From Cecembia rubra (lineage in GTDB: Bacteria; Bacteroidota; Bacteroidia; Cytophagales; Cyclobacteriaceae): a stretch of 64,000 nt of DNA. Of this stretch, positions 9,549 through 19,359 are shown piece by piece. The stretch covers positions 744,001-808,000 of the forward strand of contig NZ_PYGF01000001.1 in the NCBI RefSeq assembly GCF_003014575.1. Direction: 5' to 3'. Below the pieces are notes generated by a model. The model was not told where the DNA came from. It made no database searches and saw only the letters and a program-made list of their open reading frames with translations. Every line of letters starts with the position of its first letter. Positions within the stretch are counted from its first letter, which is position 1. The translations under genes and the position numbers were made by a program.

Positions 9549-11069
9549 ATGCAGAATTACAATCTGGCTTGGAACAAATCATTTTTCACACTTTCAATTG
9601 CATTGGGTGCATATTTGTTTTCTTGTCAATCCAAAAATTCCAGTGAGGTCATCTGGAAAATTGATATTCCAGTAATCGGTTCACAATCCTCACCTAGAGC
9701 AGTAGATCTTAATCGGGATGGAATATTGGATATGGTAATTGGGGCAGGAAAAAATGAATTCCAATATAGTGATTTAGGAATTCTCGCATTGGATGGGCGT
9801 GATGGAAAAATTCTTTGGAGTCATGAATCAGAAGATCAAGTATACGGTGCTGCGACCTTCCTTGATATCAATATTGATGGAATAGATGATGTGGTGATTG
9901 GTGGAAGAGGACCTCATCTAAGGGCTATTGATGGAAGTAATGGAAGTTTATTATGGAAATATGATTTCCAATTTGAAAACCATCCTATCCTTCAGTATGC
10001 AAGATATAATTTCAATACCTGTGCTTTGATTCCAGATCTAACTGGAGATGGAATCCAGGAAATTTTGGCAGTCAATGGCGGCAATGCTGTAGCAGAACCT
10101 TACGAAAATGTAGACCGGTACCCTGGGGTTATGATGGTAATAAATCCCGTAAATGGTGAGATTATTGTTGCAGATACTATGCCTGATGGAAAGGAATCAT
10201 ATATGTCTCCATTATATTTTGAAAACCATTTAAACAACACCAATTATATTCTTTTCGGTACAGGAGGCGAAACTATAAGTGGCAATCTGTATCTGGGCAC
10301 TTTGGAAGATTTATTGGAGCAGCAACTTTCCCGTTCCAAGATTATTGCCATGGAAGAAGGCCATGGCTTCATTTCAACACCAGTGCTGGCAGATATCAAC
10401 AAGGATGGCATTTTGGATATTGTTGCTATCTCGCATGCCTCTACGGCATTGGCCATTGATGGCAACACAAAAAAGGTGATCTGGAGAAACACCGTCCCCG
10501 AAACGGAATGTAGTAATAGTTTTTCAGTTGGATATTTCAACAAAGATGACATACCGGATTTTTTCACATTTGTCAGTAAAGGAGTATGGCCTGAAAATTC
10601 TGGTTCAATTCAAGTATTGTTCGATGGGCTTACCGGGGAGATCTTGTACAAAGAGAGCATGGGATGTTCTGGATTTTCTTCTCCCGTAGTATATGATCTC
10701 AATAAAGATGGAGTAGACGAAGCCATTATCAGCATCAATGAGTTTGACTGTAATAGAAAAATGGATGACCGATCATTTTTTTCAATTGAAAATAAATTGA
10801 TTGCCATTGATTTCAAGAATGACCGTATTTGGCCGATAGACCAGACCAAGGGAATGAAAAATATATTCTCTACGCCTTGGATTGGGGATTTAGACGCTGA
10901 TGGATTCTTGGATATTGTACACTGCCAATACTTTTCCCACTCCGATATTCTATCATTCCTTGGAATGCGGATTAAAAGAATAGATACTCCTATTAAAATA
11001 AAGCAACCTGTAATTTGGGGTGCTTACCTTGGAAGTCATTATGATGGAGTATATAAAAGAAAAAAATAA
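9549..11069 (+). CDS. FG-GAP/PQQ-type beta-propeller lipoprotein
   Basis: A 506-residue predicted lipoprotein: hydrophobic N-terminus with lipobox LFSC (Cys about residue 26), then a beta-propeller. Repeats combine FG-GAP calcium loops (DLNRDGILDMVIG, DINIDGIDDVVIG, DINKDGILDIVAI, DLNKDGVDEAIIS, DLDADGFLDIVH) with PQQ-like LDGRDGKILW and IDGSNGSLLWKYD motifs. It is transcribed away from the large FG-GAP gene with a 182-bp shared promoter region, and towards susD. No catalytic motif is visible. It is probably a cell-surface or periplasmic binding protein. The pairing of two propeller proteins around a SusC/D operon suggests a shared locus. Confidence 0.8.
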   Translation: MQNYNLAWNKSFFTLSIALGAYLFSCQSKNSSEVIWKIDIPVIGSQSSPRAVDLNRDGILDMVIGAGKNEFQYSDLGILALDGRDGKILWSHESEDQVYGAATFLDINIDGIDDVVIGGRGPHLRAIDGSNGSLLWKYDFQFENHPILQYARYNFNTCALIPDLTGDGIQEILAVNGGNAVAEPYENVDRYPGVMMVINPVNGEIIVADTMPDGKESYMSPLYFENHLNNTNYILFGTGGETISGNLYLGTLEDLLEQQLSRSKIIAMEEGHGFISTPVLADINKDGILDIVAISHASTALAIDGNTKKVIWRNTVPETECSNSFSVGYFNKDDIPDFFTFVSKGVWPENSGSIQVLFDGLTGEILYKESMGCSGFSSPVVYDLNKDGVDEAIISINEFDCNRKMDDRSFFSIENKLIAIDFKNDRIWPIDQTKGMKNIFSTPWIGDLDADGFLDIVHCQYFSHSDILSFLGMRIKRIDTPIKIKQPVIWGAYLGSHYDGVYKRKK

Positions 11070-11094
11070 GGCCCGTAATTTCCCGGGCCTTATT
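11065..11094. terminator. Bidirectional intrinsic terminator between convergent genes
   Basis: A perfect 11-bp stem (AATAAGGCCCG with CGGGCCTTATT, 8-base loop) overlaps the stop codon of the rightward lipoprotein gene. It lies 23 bases past the susD stop, so it can end both transcripts. Confidence 0.85.
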
Positions 11095-11116
11095 TATTGA
11101 ATTACAAAAAGAAGAA

Positions 11117-12727
11117 TCAATTTCCTCCGTCCCACCAAACCTTAGTGGTAAAAATATCGGGTAATGTAGCACCAGATTGGAAATTGGCATTGGTAGCTGC
11201 TTCGGCAGCTGGATACCTCAATCTCCTCATAATTTGACCATTGGTCACATTTCCTGGGAAATTGGTAGGTGTAAGTACAGGGAAACCCGTCCTTCTCCAA
11301 TCAGACCAAGCTTCCCACCAATTTAAGAATTTACTGGCCCATAACTGTTCTCCGATCATTTGAAGTGCAGGTTTACCCACTCCAAATGGATGACGGTTCA
11401 AATATGCCGTCACCTGTGCATCTGTTATGACCAAAGTATTATCATATTGAACATACATTTGCATGGCTGCTTTTACACCTGCATCATAGTGTGATTTTGC
11501 AGTTCCAGTGATACCAGATCCTATACTTCTCTGCAAAGCTTCTGCAAGAAGGAATTCAGATTCAGCATAGTTCATCAATTGATAAGGTGAATCTCTTTTC
11601 AGTAATCTGAAGTTAATTCTTGAGAACGTAGCTTCCTGATTGACAGGCCTTCCAAAAAGGGCATCCAGTCCAGCTGCATCATATCCATTTGGCATTCCTA
11701 CCTGTTCCAAGGGATTGGTATTGGTAGGAGTCCATGCTACTGCACTCCAATTGGCAATACCACCACTTATTACCATAAGTCTTGGATCAACTTCATCAGC
11801 TGCAGTGGCTCCTGCTTTGAGCCAATCGATTAAAGTTTTGCTCATAAAGCTTGGTTGCCCGCCATCACCAGGGAAAAATGCTCTGGAAATTCCATTTTGA
11901 TTGACCCAAAGACTAGGTCCTTCAGTCATGGGAACATAGGCATTATCTGAGTTGCTTTGCATTACACCACCGGCAGCAGCCTTGGTCACATATTCATTTG
12001 CAAGGGATGGAGCCACATTGGACACCCTCATTGCTAACCTGAGCATCAGGGAATATCCAAATCTTCTCCATTTAGCAATATCACCGTTGAAAATGATATC
12101 AGCCCTGGAAAATCCTTCATCAGGGTTGGAAGGACTTAAAGCTGCTGTAGCCTCTTCCAGTTCTTTCAATAAATGAGGATAGATTTCAGATTGTTTGTCA
12201 TATTTAGGGAAATAAACCCCATCCATTCCCTGTAATGCCTCAAAATATGGAATGTTTCCATAGAAATCAGTCAATCTGTGGAAATTCAATACCCTGAGAA
12301 TTCTGGCAGCATTTCTCATATTTACTTTCTTCCCTTCATCATAGCCACCTGGTCCGGTTTGACGAAGAACTTCAGAAATGTTTTTGAGTGCATCACCATA
12401 CCAGAATTCGAATGGAGCATTATTGGACTCAAAATTTTCTATGTATTTGTCTCCAGGAGCTATTCCCCCACCGGCATTGGCCAAATGTTGAATAAGGTAA
12501 GCAGTCATTCCGATATTAGTTCTCCAATCAATATATCGGTTATCTCCAGCAGAACCACCTGAAGCGGATCCAAGCTGTGCTGCTGTAAAGATGAAATTCA
12601 AGTCTACCTGATTTACTGCCTGAGGATTAATATTAAGGTCATGCAAGGAATCAGTATCGCAGCCAATCAAGGGCAAGGAAAAGATCAGCAGATAAGTGAT
12701 AATTCTATTTATGATTTTCATAGACAT
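11117..12727 (-). CDS. SusD/RagB-family outer-membrane lipoprotein (SusD_2 type)
   Basis: 536 residues, with a lipoprotein signal ending in LIGC (Cys about residue 23). The N-terminal LNINPQAVNQVDLNFIFTAAQ is characteristic of the SusD-like_2 group. TPR-like helical content and the C-terminal LRRLRYPAAEAATN region fit the family, which caps the SusC barrel and binds the incoming glycan or peptide at the surface. ATGs at 12727 and 12721 are both possible starts. Its start lies only 11 bases after the susC stop, so the two form one operon. Ligand unknown. Confidence 0.93.
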   Translation of the reverse strand: MSMKIINRIITYLLIFSLPLIGCDTDSLHDLNINPQAVNQVDLNFIFTAAQLGSASGGSAGDNRYIDWRTNIGMTAYLIQHLANAGGGIAPGDKYIENFESNNAPFEFWYGDALKNISEVLRQTGPGGYDEGKKVNMRNAARILRVLNFHRLTDFYGNIPYFEALQGMDGVYFPKYDKQSEIYPHLLKELEEATAALSPSNPDEGFSRADIIFNGDIAKWRRFGYSLMLRLAMRVSNVAPSLANEYVTKAAAGGVMQSNSDNAYVPMTEGPSLWVNQNGISRAFFPGDGGQPSFMSKTLIDWLKAGATAADEVDPRLMVISGGIANWSAVAWTPTNTNPLEQVGMPNGYDAAGLDALFGRPVNQEATFSRINFRLLKRDSPYQLMNYAESEFLLAEALQRSIGSGITGTAKSHYDAGVKAAMQMYVQYDNTLVITDAQVTAYLNRHPFGVGKPALQMIGEQLWASKFLNWWEAWSDWRRTGFPVLTPTNFPGNVTNGQIMRRLRYPAAEAATNANFQSGATLPDIFTTKVWWDGGN

Positions 12728-12738
12728 GTCATTTAAAA

Positions 12739-15700
12739 TTAGAATGAAGCATTCAAGTTAAATCCAAAAGTCCTGGTTTGGGGCATCCCAAAGTAATCCA
12801 AGCCTTGTCCATTTCCTGAAGAGTATGCAGATTCAGGATCAATGTTTTCAACATTCTTCCAGAGAATAGCAAGATTTCGGCCTACAAAAGATAATGATAA
12901 GGAATTGAATGGTGACCTTTCAAGTATCTTTCGTGGGAAACTATAACCGAATGTCAGTTGTCTCAACTTGGCAAAAGATCCATCATAAATAAAATGGTCC
13001 TGTACCCTATTTCCCATTTGCTGCCAATAATTATAGGCTTCCCCAGGAGTTAATGTTTTGCTAATCGGCTCATAAATAGGATTTCCACCGCTATCGGTTC
13101 CTCTTTGGACTACACCATTGATCGTAATAGGTGCTTCCCCTTCTCTTCCCTGCAAACTTTGTTTATGTAAGCCCCACTGTGTCAATCTAAGATTGGTTCC
13201 CGAATACAAATCCCCTCCAATTCTAAAATCTATCAGGAAGGAAAGGTTGAATCCTTTATATGTAAAGCTGTTATTAAAACCTCCGGTCCAGTCTGGAATA
13301 CCATTTCCAATAACCTCCATCTGATCAGATTGGACAGGTGCGCCATTTGGTTCGAAAACAAGTTGACCATTTGGAGCTCGTTTTTGAACCCATCCGGCAA
13401 TTACACCAAACGGATATCCTGTTCTATGTTGGACAAAGACAGTTCTGGTTCTTGGCTCTTCAACATTAAGTATGTCATTACCTTCAATCAATGAGATCAC
13501 CTTATTTCTATTCCGCGCCAAGTTGAGTGAAACATCCCAGTTAAATGCACCCCTTTTAAGTGGGGTTCCTGTGATCAATGCTTCAATACCCCTGTTCTGC
13601 ATTTCGCCCAAATTGACCAAAGTAGAGCCAAAGCCTGATGCTCTTGAAACCTGTGCATTCAATTGGTCATTGGTACTTTTTTGAGCATAATAGGTTAAAT
13701 CAAGGCCCAATCTATTTTGAAAGAACCTGACATCAAATCCAACCTCTGTCTCGGTTGAAAGCAGTGGTTTCAGAAAACGGTTTGGAATTGTTCCTGCATT
13801 GCCTTGAGCAGTTGCAAATGTAGCCATAGGTACTTGTTGCCCCTGTGCATTAAAGGCAGGTGCGCCAATTAAAGAGTAAACATTTGCAATTTGATAAGGA
13901 CCTACTGTAGAGTTTCCAACTTCTGCCCAGGAAGCCCTGATTTTTCCAAAGCTTAGCCAATTAGGAAGTGACTTAAATGCATCAGTAAATACAAAACTAG
14001 CTCCCACCGAAGGATAAGTAATATTATTATTTTCAGGATCCAAAACACTGAACCAATCTGTTCTTGCGGTTGCTGTCAAGAATATAAAATTTTTGTAACT
14101 GAATTCTCCAGATGCAAAAACAGAATTGATTCCCCATTCAGAAAAGCCATATCCAAAGTTTCTGGTAACCGTATTATTGATTGCATGGAAGAAAGGTACA
14201 TTAAACCTTTGGCCATAAGCTTCTATGGTTTCATCCTTTCTCCTCATTCTGTTTCCTCCCACAAAGACGTTGACTCCATAGTTTCCAAAAGTCCTATTAT
14301 AACCCATGATAGCTTCCAAATTCAATTCACTCACGTTTCTGGAATTCTCACTCATTTCACCACCCCTATTATATCCTGTTCCCTGTGGAGTTAGGTTGGA
14401 TCCTCTTCTGTTGAACCAGTCCAAACCTGCCCTACCTGATATATATAAATGATCCGTGATATCATACCTTAAAGAACCAGAAGTCATTATCCTATTTCTG
14501 ATATCATTAACTGACAATTGATAAGTAGAAAAATATGGGTTTTGCCCCCAAGGATTATTGACCATAAGGTATTCTTCTCCTACACTAAATCCCCAAGTAT
14601 TTAACAAAGCGGGATCTGTATTGGGAGTAATGGTTCCTAACCTATCTGGATTTCCTCTTCCCCACTCCACATTGACATTTGGTGGTAGAGCAAATATAGA
14701 CTGAAAGGCATTTCCGGGTGAATCAGAAAGTCTTGGCCTATTTTTAGTGCTTTCATTGGAATACATCACTTTGCTATCAAAGCTGATTTTTTTACCAAAT
14801 CTCCCATTTGAAGCCAAAGAAACGTTGATTCTGTCGAATCCGGCATTAGGTATTACTGAAGTACTTCTCAAATCGGTTACATTGAACCTGAAATTTTGAT
14901 TCTCTCCTCCACCTGTCAATGCTATAGAATTGGTAAAGGCATGTCCGGTTTCATAAAACCTGCTCCAATTATCCCCTGCATAAACATAGGGCCTTTCTAC
15001 CCCATCAAAATGCATGGAAGTGCCACTTCCTAATCTTTCACCCCATGCCTGTGTTCCCCAATCATATCCTTGCCGTACAGTAGTTGGCCTTACTGATTGT
15101 CCTGTCGCTAAATTACCTTGGAACCTTCCTGAGCCAAATGTAGTCTGAAGGTCAGTTTGGTTATTGATGCGCTCTGCAACATAGTTGGTATTGAACTCAA
15201 CTCCTATTCCCTTTCTTGATTTTCCCCTTTTGGTGGTGATCAGGATAACACCATTTGCTGCTCTTGCTCCGTAAAGGGCGGCAGCACTGGCACCTTTTAA
15301 GACAGACATGGACTCTATGTCATCAGGGTTAATACTGGTCATACCATCACCTTGATCAGTACCTCCCCATACACCAGCTTGACCAAAGTTAGTGTTGTCA
15401 ATAGGAATACCGTCCACTACATACAAGGGTTGGTTGTTGCCCATCAATGAAGTATTTCCTCTAATGATGACTCTGGAAGAACCTGCTGGACCTGATGCCA
15501 CATTGGTTACATTGACACCTGCCACCCTACCTGCCAATTGATTGGCAATGTTGTTTTCCCTGGCTTGAACAAATTCCTCACCGCTAACCTTAGTCATTGA
15601 ATACTGAAGCGCTTTGACATTTCTTTCAATTCCCAAGGCCGTTACGACTATTTCCCCCAGTTCGGAAGCATCTTCCGAAAGGGCAACATTCAGAATCGAC

Positions 15701-15966
15701 CTGTTCCCAATCACAATTTCCTGTGGAGCAAAACCAATGTAAGAAAATATCAAGACAGTCTGGGGCCCACTGACGTTTATGGAATAATTCCCATCAATAT
15801 CAGAAGCCACACCAATTGAGGTTCCTTTAACGATTACAGAAACTCCTGGGAGTGAACTGCCGTCTACAGCGCTGGTGACTTTCCCGGTGACCGTTTGGCT
15901 CATAGCACTAGCAGTAATTCCCAACAACAAAACCAAACCAATAAGTAATGATTTTACATTTTTCAT
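12739..15966 (-). CDS. SusC/RagA-family TonB-linked outer-membrane receptor
   Basis: 1075 residues: signal peptide (to about 23, ending SAMSQ) and a carboxypeptidase-regulatory-like beta-sandwich (GKVTSAVDGSSLPGVSVIVKG...DIDGNYSI). A plug domain follows (VSGEEFVQARENNIANQLAGRVAGV, ALYGARAANGVILITTKRGK), then a long C-terminal beta-barrel ending in an aromatic FGFNLNASF. These are the standard parts of an energy-coupled importer that works with SusD. It is the first gene of the susC-susD operon and is preceded by an unusually long AT-rich gap. I see no linked ECF sigma/anti-sigma pair or glycoside hydrolase in the window, so the substrate is open. Confidence 0.95.
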   Translation of the reverse strand: MKNVKSLLIGLVLLLGITASAMSQTVTGKVTSAVDGSSLPGVSVIVKGTSIGVASDIDGNYSINVSGPQTVLIFSYIGFAPQEIVIGNRSILNVALSEDASELGEIVVTALGIERNVKALQYSMTKVSGEEFVQARENNIANQLAGRVAGVNVTNVASGPAGSSRVIIRGNTSLMGNNQPLYVVDGIPIDNTNFGQAGVWGGTDQGDGMTSINPDDIESMSVLKGASAAALYGARAANGVILITTKRGKSRKGIGVEFNTNYVAERINNQTDLQTTFGSGRFQGNLATGQSVRPTTVRQGYDWGTQAWGERLGSGTSMHFDGVERPYVYAGDNWSRFYETGHAFTNSIALTGGGENQNFRFNVTDLRSTSVIPNAGFDRINVSLASNGRFGKKISFDSKVMYSNESTKNRPRLSDSPGNAFQSIFALPPNVNVEWGRGNPDRLGTITPNTDPALLNTWGFSVGEEYLMVNNPWGQNPYFSTYQLSVNDIRNRIMTSGSLRYDITDHLYISGRAGLDWFNRRGSNLTPQGTGYNRGGEMSENSRNVSELNLEAIMGYNRTFGNYGVNVFVGGNRMRRKDETIEAYGQRFNVPFFHAINNTVTRNFGYGFSEWGINSVFASGEFSYKNFIFLTATARTDWFSVLDPENNNITYPSVGASFVFTDAFKSLPNWLSFGKIRASWAEVGNSTVGPYQIANVYSLIGAPAFNAQGQQVPMATFATAQGNAGTIPNRFLKPLLSTETEVGFDVRFFQNRLGLDLTYYAQKSTNDQLNAQVSRASGFGSTLVNLGEMQNRGIEALITGTPLKRGAFNWDVSLNLARNRNKVISLIEGNDILNVEEPRTRTVFVQHRTGYPFGVIAGWVQKRAPNGQLVFEPNGAPVQSDQMEVIGNGIPDWTGGFNNSFTYKGFNLSFLIDFRIGGDLYSGTNLRLTQWGLHKQSLQGREGEAPITINGVVQRGTDSGGNPIYEPISKTLTPGEAYNYWQQMGNRVQDHFIYDGSFAKLRQLTFGYSFPRKILERSPFNSLSLSFVGRNLAILWKNVENIDPESAYSSGNGQGLDYFGMPQTRTFGFNLNASF

Positions 15967-16777
15967 GGATTTAAATTTGATTTAATTTTTTTTAAGATTT
16001 TTTGTTACTAAAACCAAAAGCTGGTTACCAAACACAACTCACAACTAAGCAATAAAATAGAATATTCTTTTAGCTATAGATATATTTTCAAAATATTAGC
16101 CTAGTAATCAAATAATAGAAACTTTGACATCGCTTAGTTACTTATGAAATTTAAAATTTTATTTTTTATTAAAAAAAAATTTGGTCAACAAAAATTTAAA
16201 CTATTTAATATTTTGTTCTTATGAAAAAAAAAGATCAAAATTCTGATTTTTAAATTAAATGCTTTTTTAAGTATTTTTTTTTAAACAAAATGGATCCAAT
16301 TATAGTTATTGCACTTTTTTAAGTAAAAAATTGCCAAATACATTTTGATTGGAGATTATAAGCTTTCTGAAAATTGAAAAATAAAAAAAGATAAGGCCCC
16401 GATCATATATAAAAATTTTTCCTTTCAGATTCATAATAAGAAAAAAAATTTAAATAATCCCAAAATCGGACAATTGTGAATCAAAATGAACAAATAGAAA
16501 AAACCAAATCGTTAAAGGGAATGAAATAACCTCAATATTCTCATTGGCAAGGTTTTTTAAAGAGACTAAGGAAAAGTAATATTTCCACGACTGTTACCAA
16601 CTCTCAGTTGAATAATAAAATCTCCTATTGTTTAAAATAGGAGACTGAAATAAAGACATTAATCTGGATTATTGGGAAAACTGGAATATTCATTGAGCAA
16701 CTGGAACAATCATAACTACTTAGTAATTGATTTTAAAATATTTGTTATGCCGCTAACCTTAAATAAATTCCTTTGGT
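15967..16777. other. 811-bp very AT-rich intergenic region between susC and a permease gene
   Basis: This region is non-coding by eye, with poly-A/poly-T tracts (for example around 16160-16290). It must hold the leftward susC promoter and the rightward permease promoter. Seen in it: a UAS-like half site CGGACAATTG at 16467-16476, a -24-like TTGGCAAGG at 16545-16553, a second -24/-12-like TGGAATATTCATTGAG at 16682-16697, and a hairpin at 16621-16644. None is strong enough alone to assign a promoter. Confidence 0.55.
16621..16644. other. Hairpin in the leader of the rightward permease
   Basis: TCTCCTATT pairs with AATAGGAGA (9 bp, 6-base loop). On the minus strand it is followed by TTTTATTATT, like a terminator, yet no leftward gene precedes it. 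Its role is unknown. Confidence 0.35.
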
Positions 16778-19201
16778 ATGTATAAAAGTTATGTAGAAAT
16801 GGCATGGAGAAACCTTCTGCGTGACAAAGGCTATTCATTGATTAACATTGGAGGGCTTTGCCTTGGAATGACAGTAGCTATGTTGATTGGATTATGGGTC
16901 CATGATGAACTATCCTTCAACAAATCTCATGAAAATTATGAGAAGATTGCCATTTTCTGGGGAGGAGGCATCAATCCTGATTCTAAAGAAATTGAAGGAA
17001 TGGTCTTTGTAGAATATCCTGTAGGTGATGTACTAAGAAATAATTATCCCCATTACTTCAAGCATGTATCAAAGGCATTCAGGACAGGTGAATGCACCCT
17101 TTCAAATGGGTCCGATTTTTTCAAGGCAAGGGGTCTCTTTGTGGAGGAAGATTTCCTTAGTATATTTTCCCTTAAATTGAACAATGGATCTCAAAAAGAA
17201 TTTTATGATCCTAATGCTGTTTTCATTTCTGCTTCGGCCGCTAAATCAATATTTAGAGAAGAAGACCCCATCAACAAAATAATTAGACTGGAAAATTTCC
17301 TGGATCTGTCAGTTAAAGGAGTTTATGAAGATGTTCCAGACAACAGTAGCTTAAGGGAGTTTGATCTATTCTTACCTTGGTCCTTGTTACCTACTTACAA
17401 ACCAGGGATAAATGATTTTGAAAATAATTGGACCAGGCAATTTGTCAATGTATATGTCCAACTACAGTCCAATACTACTATCGAAGAGGCAAATTCAGCC
17501 ATATATGACTTGTATTCCCAAAATATCCCAAAGGATTATTATGCCGCAATAGAACAAAACAAACCATTCTCTCAGCTAATTCCAATGGAATTCTGGCATT
17601 TGTATTCAGAATTCAAAAACGGGAAACCTGCCGGGGGACGAATAACTTATGTGTGGCTTTTTGGAATAGTTGGATTTTTAATTTTACTGGTGGCTTGCTT
17701 CAATTTTATCAACCTAAGCACTGCACGGTCAGAAAAAAGAGCAAAGGAAGTAGGAATCCGCAAAACTATGGGTTCAAATAGAGTTCAACTGATTATTCAA
17801 TTTCTGAGCGAATCTTTTATCGCTGTCCTAATTTCCTTTATTGGGGCATTATTTCTATTGGTTTTGACTATTGATTTTTTTAATGAATTGGCTGATAAGT
17901 CGATTATTATACCCTTCAAAAATCAAGCCTTCTGGATAATTTCCATTTTATTTATTCTTCTAACGGGATTATTGGCGGGGCTTTATCCTGCAATTTATTT
18001 ATCCTCTTTCAAACCGGTAACAGTCCTCAAAGGATCGGTTCGAACAGGTCGGTTTGCAGCATTACCTAGAAAAGTATTGGTTATTGCCCAATTCTCCGTT
18101 GCTGTAATTTTGGTATTGGGAACAATAATGATCCATAAGCAAATAGAGTTTGCCAAAAATAGACCTGTAGGATATGACTTGCAAAGTTTGATTTCCTTGG
18201 ACTTGAGCAACCCAAGGTTTAAGGAAAAAGTAAATGTTATCAAAGCAGAACTTATTCAATCTGGTACCATAATCGACGTGGCCACTTCCTCTAGCCGACT
18301 TACAGGAATAAATGCTTTTGGTGGAGGTTTTGACTGGCAGGGCAAAGACCCTTCCAGAAATATGGAAGTTATTTTTTCAAATATCTCTCCTGAGTTTGGT
18401 AAAACCTTGGGATGGAAGTTAATATCAGGCAGGGATTTTTCTGAAGACCTGACTTCTGATGAACATGACGTAATTATCATCAATCAAGCTGCTGCCAAAC
18501 AAATGGGATTAGAAAATCCTATAGGGACTGAACTTATTCATAACGATGAATATGGAAATCCAATCTGGTCAAAAACTATCATTGGGGTCGTACAAGACAT
18601 TGTCGTTGAATCTCCTTATCAATCAGTTAAACCAACTATTTACTACTTCAATGAAAAAGCTTCCAATGTTTTGCATTTTAAATTAAAACCTGAACTGAGC
18701 TATCATGAAGCCTTATCAATAATTGAAACCACACTCCAAAAGATTGTACCTTTGACGGTATATGATTTCATTTTTGTAGATGAGGAGTTCAGTAAAAAAT
18801 TTAAGCAAGAAGTCTTACTTGGCAAGCTATCAGGAGTTTTTGCAGGGATGGCAGTCTTTATTTCAAGCCTAGGCCTATTTGGCTTATCTTCATTTGTTGC
18901 GGAGCAACGCAAAAAAGAGATAGGAATTAGGAAAGTGATGGGGGCCAGCGCTACCAATATTTGGAGTATGTTGTCGCGGGAGTTTATCCTTTTGGTCCTC
19001 TATGCTTGTATATTTGCGGTGCCACCTGGCTACATTTTGGTTAACCGGTGGCTCCAAAGATTCGACTACCACATTGAAATTTCACTACAATTGATAATCT
19101 TAACCTGCTTAATTGCTGTATTAACTACCCTGTTGACTGTAAGTTATCAATCAGTGAAAGCAGCATGGATGAATCCTACTAGGAGTTTGAGAAATGAATA
19201 A
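16778..19201 (+). CDS. FtsX/MacB-type ABC permease P1 (lone rightward copy)
   Basis: 807 residues. TM1 is about 20-42 (GGLCLGMTVAMLIGLWV). A periplasmic MacB_PCD-like domain runs to about 280. The first FtsX core carries the cytoplasmic coupling motif AKEVGIRKTMGSN (about 320-333). A second periplasmic domain follows, then a second FtsX core with KKEIGIRKVMGAS (about 710-722) and three C-terminal helices. It is the only permease of the cluster on the plus strand and is not next to an ATPase. It ends 158 bp before the stop of the convergent tolC-like gene. Its upstream region has only degenerate versions of the sigma-54/inverted-repeat signal that precedes other cluster genes. The transported molecule is unknown. 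Confidence 0.9.
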   Translation: MYKSYVEMAWRNLLRDKGYSLINIGGLCLGMTVAMLIGLWVHDELSFNKSHENYEKIAIFWGGGINPDSKEIEGMVFVEYPVGDVLRNNYPHYFKHVSKAFRTGECTLSNGSDFFKARGLFVEEDFLSIFSLKLNNGSQKEFYDPNAVFISASAAKSIFREEDPINKIIRLENFLDLSVKGVYEDVPDNSSLREFDLFLPWSLLPTYKPGINDFENNWTRQFVNVYVQLQSNTTIEEANSAIYDLYSQNIPKDYYAAIEQNKPFSQLIPMEFWHLYSEFKNGKPAGGRITYVWLFGIVGFLILLVACFNFINLSTARSEKRAKEVGIRKTMGSNRVQLIIQFLSESFIAVLISFIGALFLLVLTIDFFNELADKSIIIPFKNQAFWIISILFILLTGLLAGLYPAIYLSSFKPVTVLKGSVRTGRFAALPRKVLVIAQFSVAVILVLGTIMIHKQIEFAKNRPVGYDLQSLISLDLSNPRFKEKVNVIKAELIQSGTIIDVATSSSRLTGINAFGGGFDWQGKDPSRNMEVIFSNISPEFGKTLGWKLISGRDFSEDLTSDEHDVIIINQAAAKQMGLENPIGTELIHNDEYGNPIWSKTIIGVVQDIVVESPYQSVKPTIYYFNEKASNVLHFKLKPELSYHEALSIIETTLQKIVPLTVYDFIFVDEEFSKKFKQEVLLGKLSGVFAGMAVFISSLGLFGLSSFVAEQRKKEIGIRKVMGASATNIWSMLSREFILLVLYACIFAVPPGYILVNRWLQRFDYHIEISLQLIILTCLIAVLTTLLTVSYQSVKAAWMNPTRSLRNE

Positions 19202-19359
19202 TTTCCGAAATGAAAGGTATCCAAAAATTCAAAATGTTAAATTCTGGTATTTGCTAGCTAAAGATTTGGTTTAGACACCTCAATAACAGAAAACATCTTT
19301 GATTCAAAAGATCAATTTCATTTTCCAAACAAGTAAAACTGCTTATTTTATTAGTACCC

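Noticed and set aside
16598-16610. CAACT-CTC-AGTTG palindrome upstream of permease P1
   Set aside because: It lies at about 80 bp from a -24-like site, but its sequence is unrelated to the seven repeats; one coincidence in position is not enough.
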